Source: Actinomyces marseillensis (GTDB taxonomy: Bacteria; Actinomycetota; Actinomycetes; Actinomycetales; Actinomycetaceae). From it: a stretch of 64,000 nucleotides of DNA. The stretch is taken from the NCBI RefSeq assembly GCF_900155605.1, contig NZ_LT707420.1:1080690-1144689 (forward strand). Reading direction: 5' to 3'. Shown in pieces: positions 33,935-42,715 of this stretch. The position numbers and the translations under genes are program-made. The notes beneath the pieces are model-generated. The model was not told the origin of the DNA. It ran no database searches and saw only the letters and a list, made by a program, of their open reading frames with translations. The stretch's first letter is position 1. Each line of letters starts with the position of its first letter.

Positions 33935-36900
33935 GTGAGCGATTCTCCCTTCTCCATCGGCAATAACCCCATCCAATTGCCCAAGATCGAGTTCCGTCGC
34001 CCGAAGATCGGCCCCGGAGCCATCACCGTTGTGGTATTGGTGCTCGTGGGGCTTTTTGTCTACGCTGCTTCATCGTTCTGGACCGAAATTCTCTGGTTCC
34101 AGCAGATGCATTCGACTCGGATCATTTTGACCCGATGGGGAGCTATCGCTGCGCTGGCACTCATCGGTGCAGTGATTTCAGTAGCTCTCTTGCGTACGAT
34201 GATTGGTCTGGCTCATCGTCATCGCGTGCCATCGGGCAGGGGAGAAGTAGGCGCGAATCTTCGCCAATACCAAGAAGCGATTGAGCCCCACAAGAAGGGG
34301 CTGGCCTGGCTGGTTGCTCTGCTGATCGGTATCCCCGTTGGAATCAGGCTCGCCGAAGGATGGCAGACTGTCCTCACCTGGCTCAACGCGACACCCTTCG
34401 GGAAGACCGACCCGATTTTCGGGTGGGACGTTTCATTCTTCGTCTTCACTCTTCCCTTCCTTGAGCTGGTCGTCTCTTTCCTCATGCGCCTTGTTCTTCT
34501 CTCCCTGGCGGTCTCGCTTGCTGTGTCCTACCTCTACGGAGGACTGCAGCTCACTCCGCGCCCGCACGCTCGGAAAAACGTGCGACGCCACCTGGGGATC
34601 CTCGCAGCTGTGGCCTCGGTGATCATCGGCGCATACTACTGGATCGGACGCTACTCACTGCTCACTCAAAGTGGAGACAACATTGACGGCGCAATGTATG
34701 CAGACGTCAACGCCACCCTTCCCGCGCACTCAATCCTCGCGGTGATCTCGCTCGCGGTTGCAGTTCTCTTCCTTATTGCCGCTTTCCGAGGCACCTGGCG
34801 CCTTCCCACGATCGGCGTCGTTGTCACCGTGGTTGCCGCATTGGTCATCGGTGGCGCCTACCCCGCGCTCATCGAACAGTTCAGGGTCCGCCCGAACGCG
34901 CGTTCTTTAAACGCTCCCTACATTCAGAACAATATTGATGCGACTTTGAGTGCCTATGGTCTGGACGATTTGGACTACACGACCTATGACGCAACGACCA
35001 GTGCTCAACCCGGTCAGTTGCGCGAAGACTCGGAATCGACCTCGCAGATTCGACTGCTCGACCCGCAGGTGATCCGCAAGACTGTTCAGCAGCTTCAGCA
35101 GTCGCGTCCCTACTACTCCTTTGATTCCGGGTTCTTTGTCGACCGATACACCATCAATGGTGAACGTCGTGACACCGTCATCTCGATGCGTGAACTCAAC
35201 CTTGCTGGACTCTCGCAAGAACAACAGACCTGGGTCAACCGGCACACCGTCTACACCCACGGTTTCGGTGTTGTCGCTGCCTACGGTAACACCATCACTT
35301 CTGATGGTCTTCCCGCCTACTGGGAGCAATCCATCCCCTCGACGGGTGAAATGGGATCCTACGAGCCTCGCGTCTACTTCTCTCAGTCGGCGCCTGATTA
35401 CTCAATCGTTGGTGGCCCAGAGGGCACCGCGCCCCAAGAACTTGACTACCCCGACGACAACGCTCCCGGTGGTCAGGTCTCCACAACCTTCACCGGCAAC
35501 GGTGGTCCCTCGGTTGGGAATGTGTGGAATAAGCTCCTGTACTCGATCAAGTTCGGGTCAACCGATATCTTCTTCTCCTCTCAAACGAATGAAGAATCCC
35601 AGATCCTGTATGACCGTGATCCCTTGCTGCGAGTGGCAAAGGTTGCGCCTTACCTGACCCTGGAACAGAAGGCTTACCCGGCGGTTGTCGATACCGATGG
35701 AGATCCTTCGACCCCGAAGCGTCTGGTGTGGGTTGTTGATGCCTACACGACCACGGATTCCTATCCCTATGCCCAGCACCAATCGCTGTCCTCCAGCACA
35801 GTCGATTCACGTTCACAGTCGGTGGGAGAGTACATCCAAGGAAACTCCATCAACTACATGCGTAACTCGGTGAAGGCCATCGTCGATGCCTATGATGGAT
35901 CGGTGCGTTTGTTCCAGTGGGACGATAACGATCCGATCCTCAATACCTGGACGAAGATCTACCCCGGAACCGTGGAACCCAAGGCAAATATCTCTGCCGA
36001 CCTGATGGGGCACCTGCGCTACCCGGAGGATATGTTCAAGGTTCAGCGTGACCTTCTCACGTCTTACCACGTGCGTGATGCCGCTGATTTTTACACCGGC
36101 GGTGACCGCTGGCGACTCGCAGAAGAAACTTCGACTGCGGCAACAGCCAATGGTTTGTCTCAGAACATGACCTCCGCGCAGCTGCAAGCGATCCGAGTTC
36201 AGCCGCCGTATTACTTGACCATGCAGATGCCTGGGCAAGACTCCGCGGAGTTCTCCCTGACCTCGGTGTTCGTCCCCGGTGGTGAGTCTAAGCGCGAGGC
36301 CATGGCTGGCTTCCTCGCAGTCGATTCGGAAACGGGAAGCCAGGCTGGGCAAGTCCGTGAGGGATACGGCAAACTGCGATTGATCGCACTGCCTTCCTCG
36401 ACGACGGTTCCCGGCCCCGGACAGATCCAAAATGCCTACGACACGAATCAGACAATTGCCTCGCAATTGAACGTGTTGAACCTATCGGATTCAACGGTCA
36501 TTCGGGGTAACCTCTTGACCCTGCCTGTGGGCGGAGGCCTACTTTATGTCCAGCCTGTGTACATTCAAGGATCGGGCGGCGCAAACTATCCGGTGCTGCG
36601 TTTCGTCTTGACGGCTTTTGGTAATCGCGTTGGATTCGCTCCGACTTTGCAAGAGTCACTGGATCAGACCTTCGGTGGAGATTCAGCTGCGAAGGTGACG
36701 GGTAAGGACACCTCCGGTAAGGATAAGAACCAAAATACCGATACGAATAGCGAGCCCTCACAGCAGCTCGCCTCTGCTCTCCAGGACGCTAACCAGGCCA
36801 TCCAAGATGGCCAAAACGCCCTGAAGAACAATGACTGGGCAGCTTATGGTGAATCACAAAAACGCCTCAACGACTCCCTCGCCAAGGCTATTGAGGCTCA

Positions 36901-36937
36901 AAAGGCACTGGAAGCACAAAAGGGCTCTGGTTCCTGA
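33935..36937 (+). CDS. UPF0182 large membrane protein
   Basis: A 1000-aa protein of the UPF0182 family (Rv3193c-like), function unknown. Seven hydrophobic segments fill the first 320 residues (for example GAITVVVLVLVGLFVYAASSFW, WGAIAALALIGAVISVALL, FVFTLPFLELVVSFLMRLVLLSLAVSLAVSYLYGGL), followed by a large extracytoplasmic part with ARSLNAPYIQNNIDATLSAYGL, ELNLAGLSQEQQTWVNRHTVYTHGFGVVAAYGN, NSVKAIVDAYDGSVRLF and FGNRVGFAPTLQESLDQTFGG. The C-terminal tail (after about 920) is Gln/Asp/Lys-rich and helical. GTG start at 33935 follows AGAGAGGAAGC. A strong terminator follows at 36962. Confidence 0.93.
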   Translation: MSDSPFSIGNNPIQLPKIEFRRPKIGPGAITVVVLVLVGLFVYAASSFWTEILWFQQMHSTRIILTRWGAIAALALIGAVISVALLRTMIGLAHRHRVPSGRGEVGANLRQYQEAIEPHKKGLAWLVALLIGIPVGIRLAEGWQTVLTWLNATPFGKTDPIFGWDVSFFVFTLPFLELVVSFLMRLVLLSLAVSLAVSYLYGGLQLTPRPHARKNVRRHLGILAAVASVIIGAYYWIGRYSLLTQSGDNIDGAMYADVNATLPAHSILAVISLAVAVLFLIAAFRGTWRLPTIGVVVTVVAALVIGGAYPALIEQFRVRPNARSLNAPYIQNNIDATLSAYGLDDLDYTTYDATTSAQPGQLREDSESTSQIRLLDPQVIRKTVQQLQQSRPYYSFDSGFFVDRYTINGERRDTVISMRELNLAGLSQEQQTWVNRHTVYTHGFGVVAAYGNTITSDGLPAYWEQSIPSTGEMGSYEPRVYFSQSAPDYSIVGGPEGTAPQELDYPDDNAPGGQVSTTFTGNGGPSVGNVWNKLLYSIKFGSTDIFFSSQTNEESQILYDRDPLLRVAKVAPYLTLEQKAYPAVVDTDGDPSTPKRLVWVVDAYTTTDSYPYAQHQSLSSSTVDSRSQSVGEYIQGNSINYMRNSVKAIVDAYDGSVRLFQWDDNDPILNTWTKIYPGTVEPKANISADLMGHLRYPEDMFKVQRDLLTSYHVRDAADFYTGGDRWRLAEETSTAATANGLSQNMTSAQLQAIRVQPPYYLTMQMPGQDSAEFSLTSVFVPGGESKREAMAGFLAVDSETGSQAGQVREGYGKLRLIALPSSTTVPGPGQIQNAYDTNQTIASQLNVLNLSDSTVIRGNLLTLPVGGGLLYVQPVYIQGSGGANYPVLRFVLTAFGNRVGFAPTLQESLDQTFGGDSAAKVTGKDTSGKDKNQNTDTNSEPSQQLASALQDANQAIQDGQNALKNNDWAAYGESQKRLNDSLAKAIEAQKALEAQKGSGS

Positions 36938-36961
36938 TGTGCTGACACATGAGTGATGTTG

Positions 36962-36995
36962 TGGGGGCGGGAGGATTTCAATCCTCCCGCCCCCA
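36962..36995 (+). terminator. 16-bp hairpin terminator after the UPF0182 gene
   Basis: Perfect 16-bp stem (36962-36977 with 36980-36995) around a minimal loop; lies between converging genes. No clear U-tract. Confidence 0.75.
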
Positions 36996-37071
36996 ACGAC
37001 ATTCACATCTCAAGCGTTGTATCTAGGCCCTTCCTCATTAGTTTTTCGAGGAAAGGTGTGGGTACAAACTT

Positions 37072-38541
37072 TCAGTCGGATAAACGGGCCTTCAATGTGA
37101 CGACGGTTCCGCCACCTTCAGCAGGCTCCCAATCGATGCTGCCTCGAAGTTCGCCGCGAACCATCTGATTAACGATCTGCGTTCCCAAACCCGTCATCGC
37201 CCGACCGGGCTGGATTCCTGCGCCGTTGTCAGTAACTGTGACAGTGAGCTGGTCACCGTTGCGCTGCGCGTGGACGCGGATCAGCCCATCCTTATCCGCA
37301 AGACCGTGCTCAACCGAATTCGACACGAGCTCGTTAAGAACAGTCGCCATGGCCTGCGCTTGCGCTGCTGCAAGGCTGCCGAACTCGCCGGTTGTCGTCA
37401 CATCGACCGCATGATCGGTTGAAGCGAGCGTTCCGGCCATTCGCACAATCGTTCGCGCGACATCGTCAAAATCAACCTGTTCATTGACGTCTTGTGAGAG
37501 GGCCTCGTGAACGGTTGCAATCGCTTGGACTCGTCGCTCGGCTTCCTTAAGCGCGGCCTGAACGCTTTCCAGATCAGAACGGCGAGACTGAAGACGCAGC
37601 AGAGCTGACACCGTCTGCAGATTATTCTTCACGCGGTGGTGAATTTCGCGAATCGTTGCGTCCTTTGTCATGAGTTCTTGTTCGCGTCGGCGAATCTCGG
37701 TGATATCACGCGTCAAGATGACGGCGCCCAGACGCTTATGACCGTCAACAAGCGGAAGTGCGCGCAAGGATATTGTGACCCCCTGAACCGATAGCTCGAC
37801 GCGCCAAGGGGCGCGTCCCATCACAACGACCGCCAAAGACTCTTCAACGCTGTTCTCATCGCTGACAGCATCTGTGATGCGTTCGGCCAAGATTTCGCCA
37901 AATACAGAATCTTGACGGATTCCAATGCGACGCAGGCACGACATAGCGTTGGGGGTCGTCTGAAGGACCTTTCCATCTTGATCGATGAGGATCGCTCCGT
38001 CTTGGACGCGAGGAACGCCATGCGCGGAAGCTGTTGGAGCAGACTTGTAGGGGTACTCGCCCTGAGTGATCATCTCGCAGATGATGTCCGCCGCGTCACT
38101 GGTCCAGGTATCAAAGTTTTGAGCAAGACGAGGCGACGATAGATTCGTTTCGCGCGTGAGCACTGCGATAACTTCGCCCTCGTAGGGGATGGGCACGCAG
38201 ACTTCGAGAACCGAATAGGTGCCGGCCCAATGCGGCGAAGTCGGGCGCACGACCTTGCCGGTTCTCATCGCCTCACGCAGCTCGGCCTCGCGAGCAAGAG
38301 GAAGATACAGGCCCCGCGGATCGTCAGCGTGAACGGTGATCGAGGTTGACGGGCGGCAATTCTCTGCGGCGAAGAAACGGTCATCGTCTGTATGAAGCCA
38401 CAACACCAAGTCGGCAGCCGCAAGGTCTGCAAGAACCTGCCAATCAGCCAAGAGCTGGTGCAAATGATCGTGAGCTCCCGGGGACAGCTTAGGAGTGAAT
38501 GAGACTTCTGCAGATTGGGCAAAGCTTGACATGTCCGACAT
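37072..38541 (-). CDS. Cytoplasmic sensor histidine kinase (PdtaS type, HisKA_2)
   Basis: A 489-aa soluble two-component kinase. An N-terminal GAF-like sensor (about 1-170; LHTDDDRFFAAENCRPSTSITV, GLYLPLAREAELREAM) is followed by a PAS domain (about 180-290; DGAILIDQDGKVLQTTPNAMSCLRRIGI, RDITEIRRREQEL), the phospho-acceptor helix ATIREIHHRVKNNLQTVSALLRLQSRR of the HisKA_2 class (His of EIHHR), and an HATPase with VLNELVSNSVEHGLADKD, DNGAGIQPG and GLGTQIVNQMV. Architecture matches Mycobacterium PdtaS, whose partner is the ANTAR regulator PdtaR that binds RNA; no such partner lies in this window. No transmembrane segment. Confidence 0.9.
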   Translation of the reverse strand: MSDMSSFAQSAEVSFTPKLSPGAHDHLHQLLADWQVLADLAAADLVLWLHTDDDRFFAAENCRPSTSITVHADDPRGLYLPLAREAELREAMRTGKVVRPTSPHWAGTYSVLEVCVPIPYEGEVIAVLTRETNLSSPRLAQNFDTWTSDAADIICEMITQGEYPYKSAPTASAHGVPRVQDGAILIDQDGKVLQTTPNAMSCLRRIGIRQDSVFGEILAERITDAVSDENSVEESLAVVVMGRAPWRVELSVQGVTISLRALPLVDGHKRLGAVILTRDITEIRRREQELMTKDATIREIHHRVKNNLQTVSALLRLQSRRSDLESVQAALKEAERRVQAIATVHEALSQDVNEQVDFDDVARTIVRMAGTLASTDHAVDVTTTGEFGSLAAAQAQAMATVLNELVSNSVEHGLADKDGLIRVHAQRNGDQLTVTVTDNGAGIQPGRAMTGLGTQIVNQMVRGELRGSIDWEPAEGGGTVVTLKARLSD

Positions 38542-38655
38542 GTCTTCACAATAGCGGCACTCGCCTTATTGTGAGAATCAACGGGCGGCAAGGATACAAT
38601 CACTCCTGTGGACTTCGCTTCAACAAACGGGCGAAGCAGGCAAGAAGATGGGACA

Positions 38656-39171
38656 ATGATGCAGGTCAATGGGGATGCGCAGTATCAATGCTCGCCAGAG
38701 GCATTCGTCGAAATCAGCACGAACGGGGATTTCGTTCAGACGCGCTTTGGGGAACTTATTCGCGAGGCCGTGGTGGAGCATCCGCAGGCAGGCGCCGTGA
38801 GCGTTCGCGGACAACTCAACCCCGACGCTCTTCCTGCGCGGGCGCGCTCGGCGGTGGAAAACCAAGTCTTCATCGAATACGACGAGGTGTGGACGCAGGT
38901 CGCTCCCAGGCACTTTCAAGCGACATGTACGCTCAGCGCCGAGGCGGTCTCTGTCAGCGCGCACCTGACCCAAAGCGTGAGTCCCGTGGAGTGGGATCGC
39001 AATCAGTGTCAGTGGGCGCTCAGCGGCGAATACAGAATTGCCATCCCTCTTATTGGACGCATGGTCGAGGCCACGGTGGCCTCGCATTTTGACGACTTCT
39101 TCAAGCGAGAGCACACAATAGTTGACACGTGGCTCAAGAGACATGCGGGCGAGTACTACATCGCGGAATAA
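38656..39171 (+). CDS. DUF2505-family protein
   Basis: A protein of about 171 aa of the DUF2505 family (actinobacterial, START/SRPBCC-like fold, function unknown). The N-terminal YQCSPEAFVEISTNGDFVQTRFGEL, middle VWTQVAPRHFQATCTLSAEAVSVSAHLTQ and C-terminal GEYRIAIPLIGRMVEATVASHFDDFFKREHTIVDTWLKRH pattern fit: a ligand-cavity protein with a C-terminal helix. The frame is open upstream to a GTG at 38608; ATG 38656 (or 38659) gives the usual length, and AAGAAG lies 8-10 bases before. Divergent from the pdtaS-like gene. Confidence 0.72.
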   Translation: MMQVNGDAQYQCSPEAFVEISTNGDFVQTRFGELIREAVVEHPQAGAVSVRGQLNPDALPARARSAVENQVFIEYDEVWTQVAPRHFQATCTLSAEAVSVSAHLTQSVSPVEWDRNQCQWALSGEYRIAIPLIGRMVEATVASHFDDFFKREHTIVDTWLKRHAGEYYIAE

Positions 39172-39223
39172 AACCCTTTTACTTTGGGTTGTGAACTGAT
39201 AAAGAACATGGGAAGGACACATC

Positions 39224-39694
39224 ATGGCTGAAGAGATCAGCGAAACAACACAGTCTGTCGCGGCTGCGGGTGGCCCCTCACGGCCTCTGTACCTGGAACG
39301 GACAGGAGTGCGTCAGTACGTCGCTCGTAATGCTCGCGGAGCTGAGGTTCTGGTCGGTGACGGCCCGGGACGCTTCACCCCAGGTGATTTGCTCAAGCTT
39401 GCGCTGGCCGGTTGCATGGCAATGTCCTCTGATGCGCGTTTCGCCGCAGTTTTGGGCGAGGATTTCGCGCAGATTGCCGGCGTTTCCGCCGAATATGACG
39501 AGGCCGCTGACCGCTTCACCTCGATGGAAGTCGAACTTCTTCAGGACCTCTCTTCGCTCAGTGAAGAAGAGACAGTTAATCTTCTTCGTCGTGCTGGCTC
39601 CGCTATCGAGCGCAATTGCACGATCTCGCATAGCATTTCTGAGCCACTGCCTCACACCTTGCATATCGCCTCCGAAGAGGTTCGCGAATCTTGA
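39224..39694 (+). CDS. OsmC-family protein
   Basis: A 156-aa OsmC/Ohr-fold protein, a class that reduces organic peroxides with a pair of cysteines. Visible: RTGVRQYVARNARGAEVLVGDGPGRFTPGDLLKLALAGCMAMSSDARF, with Cys at about residue 65 in the family position, and a second Cys in RNCTISHSISEPLPHTL near the end. A cysteine pair of this spacing is consistent with peroxidase activity. RBS GGAAGGAC precedes the ATG by 6 bases. It is a single-gene unit followed by an inverted repeat (39706-39751). Confidence 0.85.
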   Translation: MAEEISETTQSVAAAGGPSRPLYLERTGVRQYVARNARGAEVLVGDGPGRFTPGDLLKLALAGCMAMSSDARFAAVLGEDFAQIAGVSAEYDEAADRFTSMEVELLQDLSSLSEEETVNLLRRAGSAIERNCTISHSISEPLPHTLHIASEEVRES

Positions 39695-39705
39695 GAGTTG
39701 CTGTC

Positions 39706-39751
39706 TCTTTCGCCAGCGTGTGCCACTAGGCTTGTAGGCGCTGGCGAAAGA
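39706..39751 (+). terminator. 13-bp hairpin between osmC-like gene and thyA
   Basis: TCTTTCGCCAGCG (39706-39718) pairs exactly with 39739-39751, loop 20 bases. It may end the osmC-like gene or shape the thyA leader. Confidence 0.5.
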
Positions 39752-39782
39752 CGCAGAAACGAAAAGCCGGAAGGGAAAAGTA

Positions 39783-40586
39783 ATGAACCAGGTTGATAGG
39801 CAATACGAAGACCTACTGGCAAAGATTATGCGCGAAGGTGCGGAAAAAACCGATCGCACGGGTACAGGCACGCGTTCCCTTTTCGGCGCTCAGCTCCGCT
39901 ACGACCTCTCCCAGGGCTTTCCACTCATTACGACCAAGCGTGTCCACATGAAGTCGATCATTGGCGAGCTCATATGGTTCCTCAGCGGGGATTCAAATGT
40001 CCGCTGGCTTCAAGAAAATGGCGTTCGTATCTGGAATGAATGGGCCGATGAAAATGGTGACTTGGGGCCCGTTTATGGTGTCCAGTGGCGTCGCTGGAAT
40101 GCTGGGGATGGTCGTGAGATTGACCAGATCTCTCAGGTTTTAGAGACACTGAAGACTAACCCTGATTCCCGTCGCATGATTGTGTCCGCCTGGAATGTTG
40201 GGGATCTTCCGCAGATGGCTCTTGAGCCCTGTCATGCGTTCTTCCAGCTTTATGTTGCCCAGGGGCGCTTGTCCCTCCAGCTGTATCAGCGCAGTGCCGA
40301 CATGTTCCTTGGCGTTCCTTTCAATATTGCTTCTTATTCGCTCTTGACCCACATGTTCGCTCAGCAGGCCGGCCTGGAAGTTGGCGACTTTATTTGGACC
40401 GGTGGAGACTGCCACATCTACTCGAACCATGTCGAACAGGTGAATGAGCAGCTCTCGCGTGAGCCCTATCCTTTCCCAACTTTGAAGCTACGCCAAGCGG
40501 ATTCGATGTTCTCTTACGATTTCGACGATATCGAGATCGAGGGCTACGAACATCACCCGACGATCAAAGCGCCGGTGGCCGTGTGA
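39783..40586 (+). CDS. thyA: Thymidylate synthase
   Basis: Methylates dUMP to dTMP with methylene-THF, which is oxidised to dihydrofolate. 267 aa with [80 protein letters not shown], the nucleophile region [36 protein letters not shown] and [13 protein letters not shown] at the end. RBS GGAAGGGAAAAG. Overlaps the DHFR start by 4 bases; the two enzymes form the thymidylate cycle together with GlyA, which supplies methylene-THF. Confidence 0.97.
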   Translation: MNQVDRQYEDLLAKIMREGAEKTDRTGTGTRSLFGAQLRYDLSQGFPLITTKRVHMKSIIGELIWFLSGDSNVRWLQENGVRIWNEWADENGDLGPVYGVQWRRWNAGDGREIDQISQVLETLKTNPDSRRMIVSAWNVGDLPQMALEPCHAFFQLYVAQGRLSLQLYQRSADMFLGVPFNIASYSLLTHMFAQQAGLEVGDFIWTGGDCHIYSNHVEQVNEQLSREPYPFPTLKLRQADSMFSYDFDDIEIEGYEHHPTIKAPVAV

Positions 40587-41191
40587 ATCACCGCGGGGGC
40601 ACTGCCCGGGAAATGACGGTGGGGGAGGAATTACAAGCACAGCATCGCTTGGTCCCTCTTGCATCGATTTGGGCGCAAACTGCTGACGGCCTGCTGGGTT
40701 CTGGGACTGAAATGCTCTGGCGGGTTCCCGCAGATTTTGCGCACTTTAAGTCCGAGACAATGAACTGCCCGATTATTATGGGTCGTTCATCGTGGGATGC
40801 CTTGGGGCGTCCCCTGCCTGGTAGAACGTCCATCGTCATTACCCGGAACCCAGATCTGAAACTGGACGGTGCTCTGGTTGCGCATTCCTTAGATGAAGCA
40901 GTGCGGCTTGGACAAGAGGATGCGCGCGAGCGGGGTAGCGAGCGCGTCTGGATCACGGGCGGCGCACAGATCTACACGCAGTCAATGCCGCTGGTGGATG
41001 AGCTTGTCGTTTCTTTCTTGGAACTTGATGAGCCCTGCATCGAGAAGATCAAGACCAGTGAAAATAAAGTGTTTGCGCCAGAGATTTCCCCTGACGAGTG
41101 GGGGCTTGACCCTCTTCGCAGCGACGAGGCCTGGCGTCCCTCCTCAGGAGATGCCCTCCGCTGGCGAGTCGAGGTCTTCCGCCACCTGTGA
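40583..41191 (+). CDS. dfrA: Dihydrofolate reductase
   Basis: Reduces dihydrofolate to tetrahydrofolate with NADPH, the target of trimethoprim. Motifs: [19 protein letters not shown] (the substrate-loop region), [45 protein letters not shown] (NADPH-binding GRxTW region, here GRSSW) and [20 protein letters not shown]. 202 aa, longer than the usual 160, with an N-terminal extension of about 15 residues and a C-terminal one. The GTG start overlaps thyA; an internal ATG at 40613 has no ribosome-binding site. Also named folA. Confidence 0.93.
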   Translation: MNHRGGTAREMTVGEELQAQHRLVPLASIWAQTADGLLGSGTEMLWRVPADFAHFKSETMNCPIIMGRSSWDALGRPLPGRTSIVITRNPDLKLDGALVAHSLDEAVRLGQEDARERGSERVWITGGAQIYTQSMPLVDELVVSFLELDEPCIEKIKTSENKVFAPEISPDEWGLDPLRSDEAWRPSSGDALRWRVEVFRHL

Positions 41192-42376
41192 AAAGGGCAT
41201 CGTGAGAGTTTTTGCCTCTACCTGGACGTACTCGAGGGGCTCAGGACTGAGATCAATTCCTGAGAGCTTTCGTGCGCTGACTAATGCGCGTGACTCAAAA
41301 GAGCCGAGGAAGGAATTCCAGGACTGCGATGCATTGTTGAGTGCAGCGGAGACTTTGGAGGCATGTTTTCCAAGCGTTTGGAGCCGTTCGTAGAGTTCTT
41401 GAGAGAGCTGAATAATCTCTTGAGCCTGTGTGGAGAGGCTTTGTTGACGCCAGGTGAAGGCAACCGTTCGCAGAATTGCCCACAGGGAAGTGGGGGATGC
41501 AAGAACAACATTCATGTTCAATGCATCGTGCATGAGTGAAGGATCGGTATGCAATGCTGCAGAGAGAACCGATTCACTGGGAATAAAAGCAATGACATAG
41601 TCAGCGGCATGGGGGAGTTCTTTCCAGTATTCCTTTCGGGAGAGTTCACTGACGTGGCGGCGCAAGGACTTTGCGTGCTGGAGCATCAGCTGCTCGTAAG
41701 TGAGTGTCTGATCCGAAGGATCCTCGCCATCCACATGTAGTGGAGTGTCTTCGCTTTGGGCGCGCAAGTAGGCGTCTAGGGGAACCTTCGCATCGATTGG
41801 AATGCACTTGTCTTGGGGGAGAAGGACGATCATGTCAGGGCGTTTGGATCGGCCTGCCGTTTCCACTTGGGTCTCAAAGTGGACGTGTTCGATAAGCCCG
41901 GCAGACTCAACGAGAGAACGCAGCTGGGCTTCTCCCCAAGTTCCACGAAGAGAAGCATGGGAGAGTGTTCGCGTGAGTTCTTGGGTGGACTGCCGAAGTA
42001 AATCTTCCGATTCGCGTGTCCACTTCAATTGTTGATCAAGCGCGCCGATTTGCGCGGCCTGCTGTCGTTCTAAAGAACTGACGGAGGTTTGAAGGAGCTT
42101 TAAGCCTTCGTTGATCGGAAGGATTGTCTGCATGAGCCGTTGGTGCTGCGCAGAATCAAGCTGTGCTGCTTGGGATTGAGAATCGGCCAAGAAGCTTTGG
42201 AAAGTATGTTCTTGTGTGAGGCGTTCGCGCAGTTCTGTCACTTGGGCCTGGCTGCGTGCGAGATCTTGCGAAAGTTCGAGGCGCGCGTGGAGCGCCCCGC
42301 TATGCTTGCCCACTGCCCACGATAAACAGGCTAGGGCTGCGCAGAGGACGAAAAAGAAAAGGCTCTGAAGTGTCAT
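41144..42376 (-). CDS. rmuC: DNA recombination protein RmuC
   Basis: A 410-aa RmuC-family protein, linked to limiting inversions and aberrant recombination. An N-terminal helix (QSLFFFVLCAALACLSWAVG, residues 4-23) anchors it, a coiled-coil region (about 30-130; ELSQDLARSQAQVTELRERL) follows, and the nuclease-like core contains SLRGTWGEAQLRSLVESAGLIEHVHFETQVE, RPDMIVLLPQDKCIPIDAKVPLDAYL, DYVIAFIPSESVLSAAL and VVLASPTSLWAILRTVAFTWRQQ. It faces dfrA and converges on it with a 48-base overlap, so one or both C-termini share DNA. Confidence 0.93.
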   Translation of the reverse strand: MTLQSLFFFVLCAALACLSWAVGKHSGALHARLELSQDLARSQAQVTELRERLTQEHTFQSFLADSQSQAAQLDSAQHQRLMQTILPINEGLKLLQTSVSSLERQQAAQIGALDQQLKWTRESEDLLRQSTQELTRTLSHASLRGTWGEAQLRSLVESAGLIEHVHFETQVETAGRSKRPDMIVLLPQDKCIPIDAKVPLDAYLRAQSEDTPLHVDGEDPSDQTLTYEQLMLQHAKSLRRHVSELSRKEYWKELPHAADYVIAFIPSESVLSAALHTDPSLMHDALNMNVVLASPTSLWAILRTVAFTWRQQSLSTQAQEIIQLSQELYERLQTLGKHASKVSAALNNASQSWNSFLGSFESRALVSARKLSGIDLSPEPLEYVQVEAKTLTMPFSQVAEDLDSPAEGIS

Positions 42377-42458
42377 GGAGCGATGCTAAAACCTGGCACT
42401 TTCATCTGCGTCCAGTTTGAGTGTGTGGATCTACATGACCCATGTCACCCGCCTCGAG

Positions 42459-42487
42459 TTGTGCTTTTGGGCCAAGACAGGTATCTT
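42459..42487 (+). promoter_or_regulatory. Promoter of the initiator tRNA gene
   Basis: TTGTGC (-35, 42459-42464) and TATCTT (-10, 42482-42487) with a 17-base spacer. The tRNA starts 14 bases after the -10 box, leaving a short leader. Confidence 0.6.
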
Positions 42488-42500
42488 TTTTAGGTACCGA

Positions 42501-42577
42501 CGCGGGGTGGAGCAGTTCGGTAGCTCGCCGGGCTCATAACCCGGAGGTCGCAGGTTCAAATCCTGTCCCCGCTACCA
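42501..42577 (+). tRNA. Initiator tRNA-Met (CAT anticodon), CCA encoded
   Basis: 77 nucleotides including an encoded CCA. Anticodon CAT is at 42535-42537. Initiator hallmarks are present: no Watson-Crick pair at 1-72 (C against T) and three G-C pairs at the base of the anticodon stem (GGG/CCC). The other six acceptor pairs, the D-arm, anticodon arm and T-arm (TTCAAAT loop) are intact. A terminator follows at 42588. A degenerate second copy lies at 43528-43603. Confidence 0.93.
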
Positions 42578-42598
42578 TGCAAAAGATATCCCTAGCCA
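42574..42598. repeat. Left arm of a 25-bp inverted repeat around the inserted gene
   Basis: The 25 bases from the last ACCA of tRNA-fMet into the terminator stem recur as an exact inverted copy at 43503-43527, directly before the second tRNA copy. The arms enclose the AT-rich gene and so look like ends of an inserted segment. Confidence 0.85.
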
Positions 42599-42611
42599 TG
42601 AGGCTAGGGAT
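42588..42611 (+). terminator. Terminator after the initiator tRNA gene
   Basis: ATCCCTAGCC (42588-42597) pairs with 42602-42611 around loop ATGA, followed by TTTTTATTA. A strong intrinsic terminator 10 bases after the tRNA. Its left half is part of the 25-bp inverted repeat. Confidence 0.9.
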
Positions 42612-42715
42612 TTTTTATTAAACTTTTATGAAAATTGTATATGTGATGAAATGCAGTCGATTAAATAAATAAGTGTTATTCGATTTTTGATTTATATGCA
42701 TTGGAGAAGTTATAT

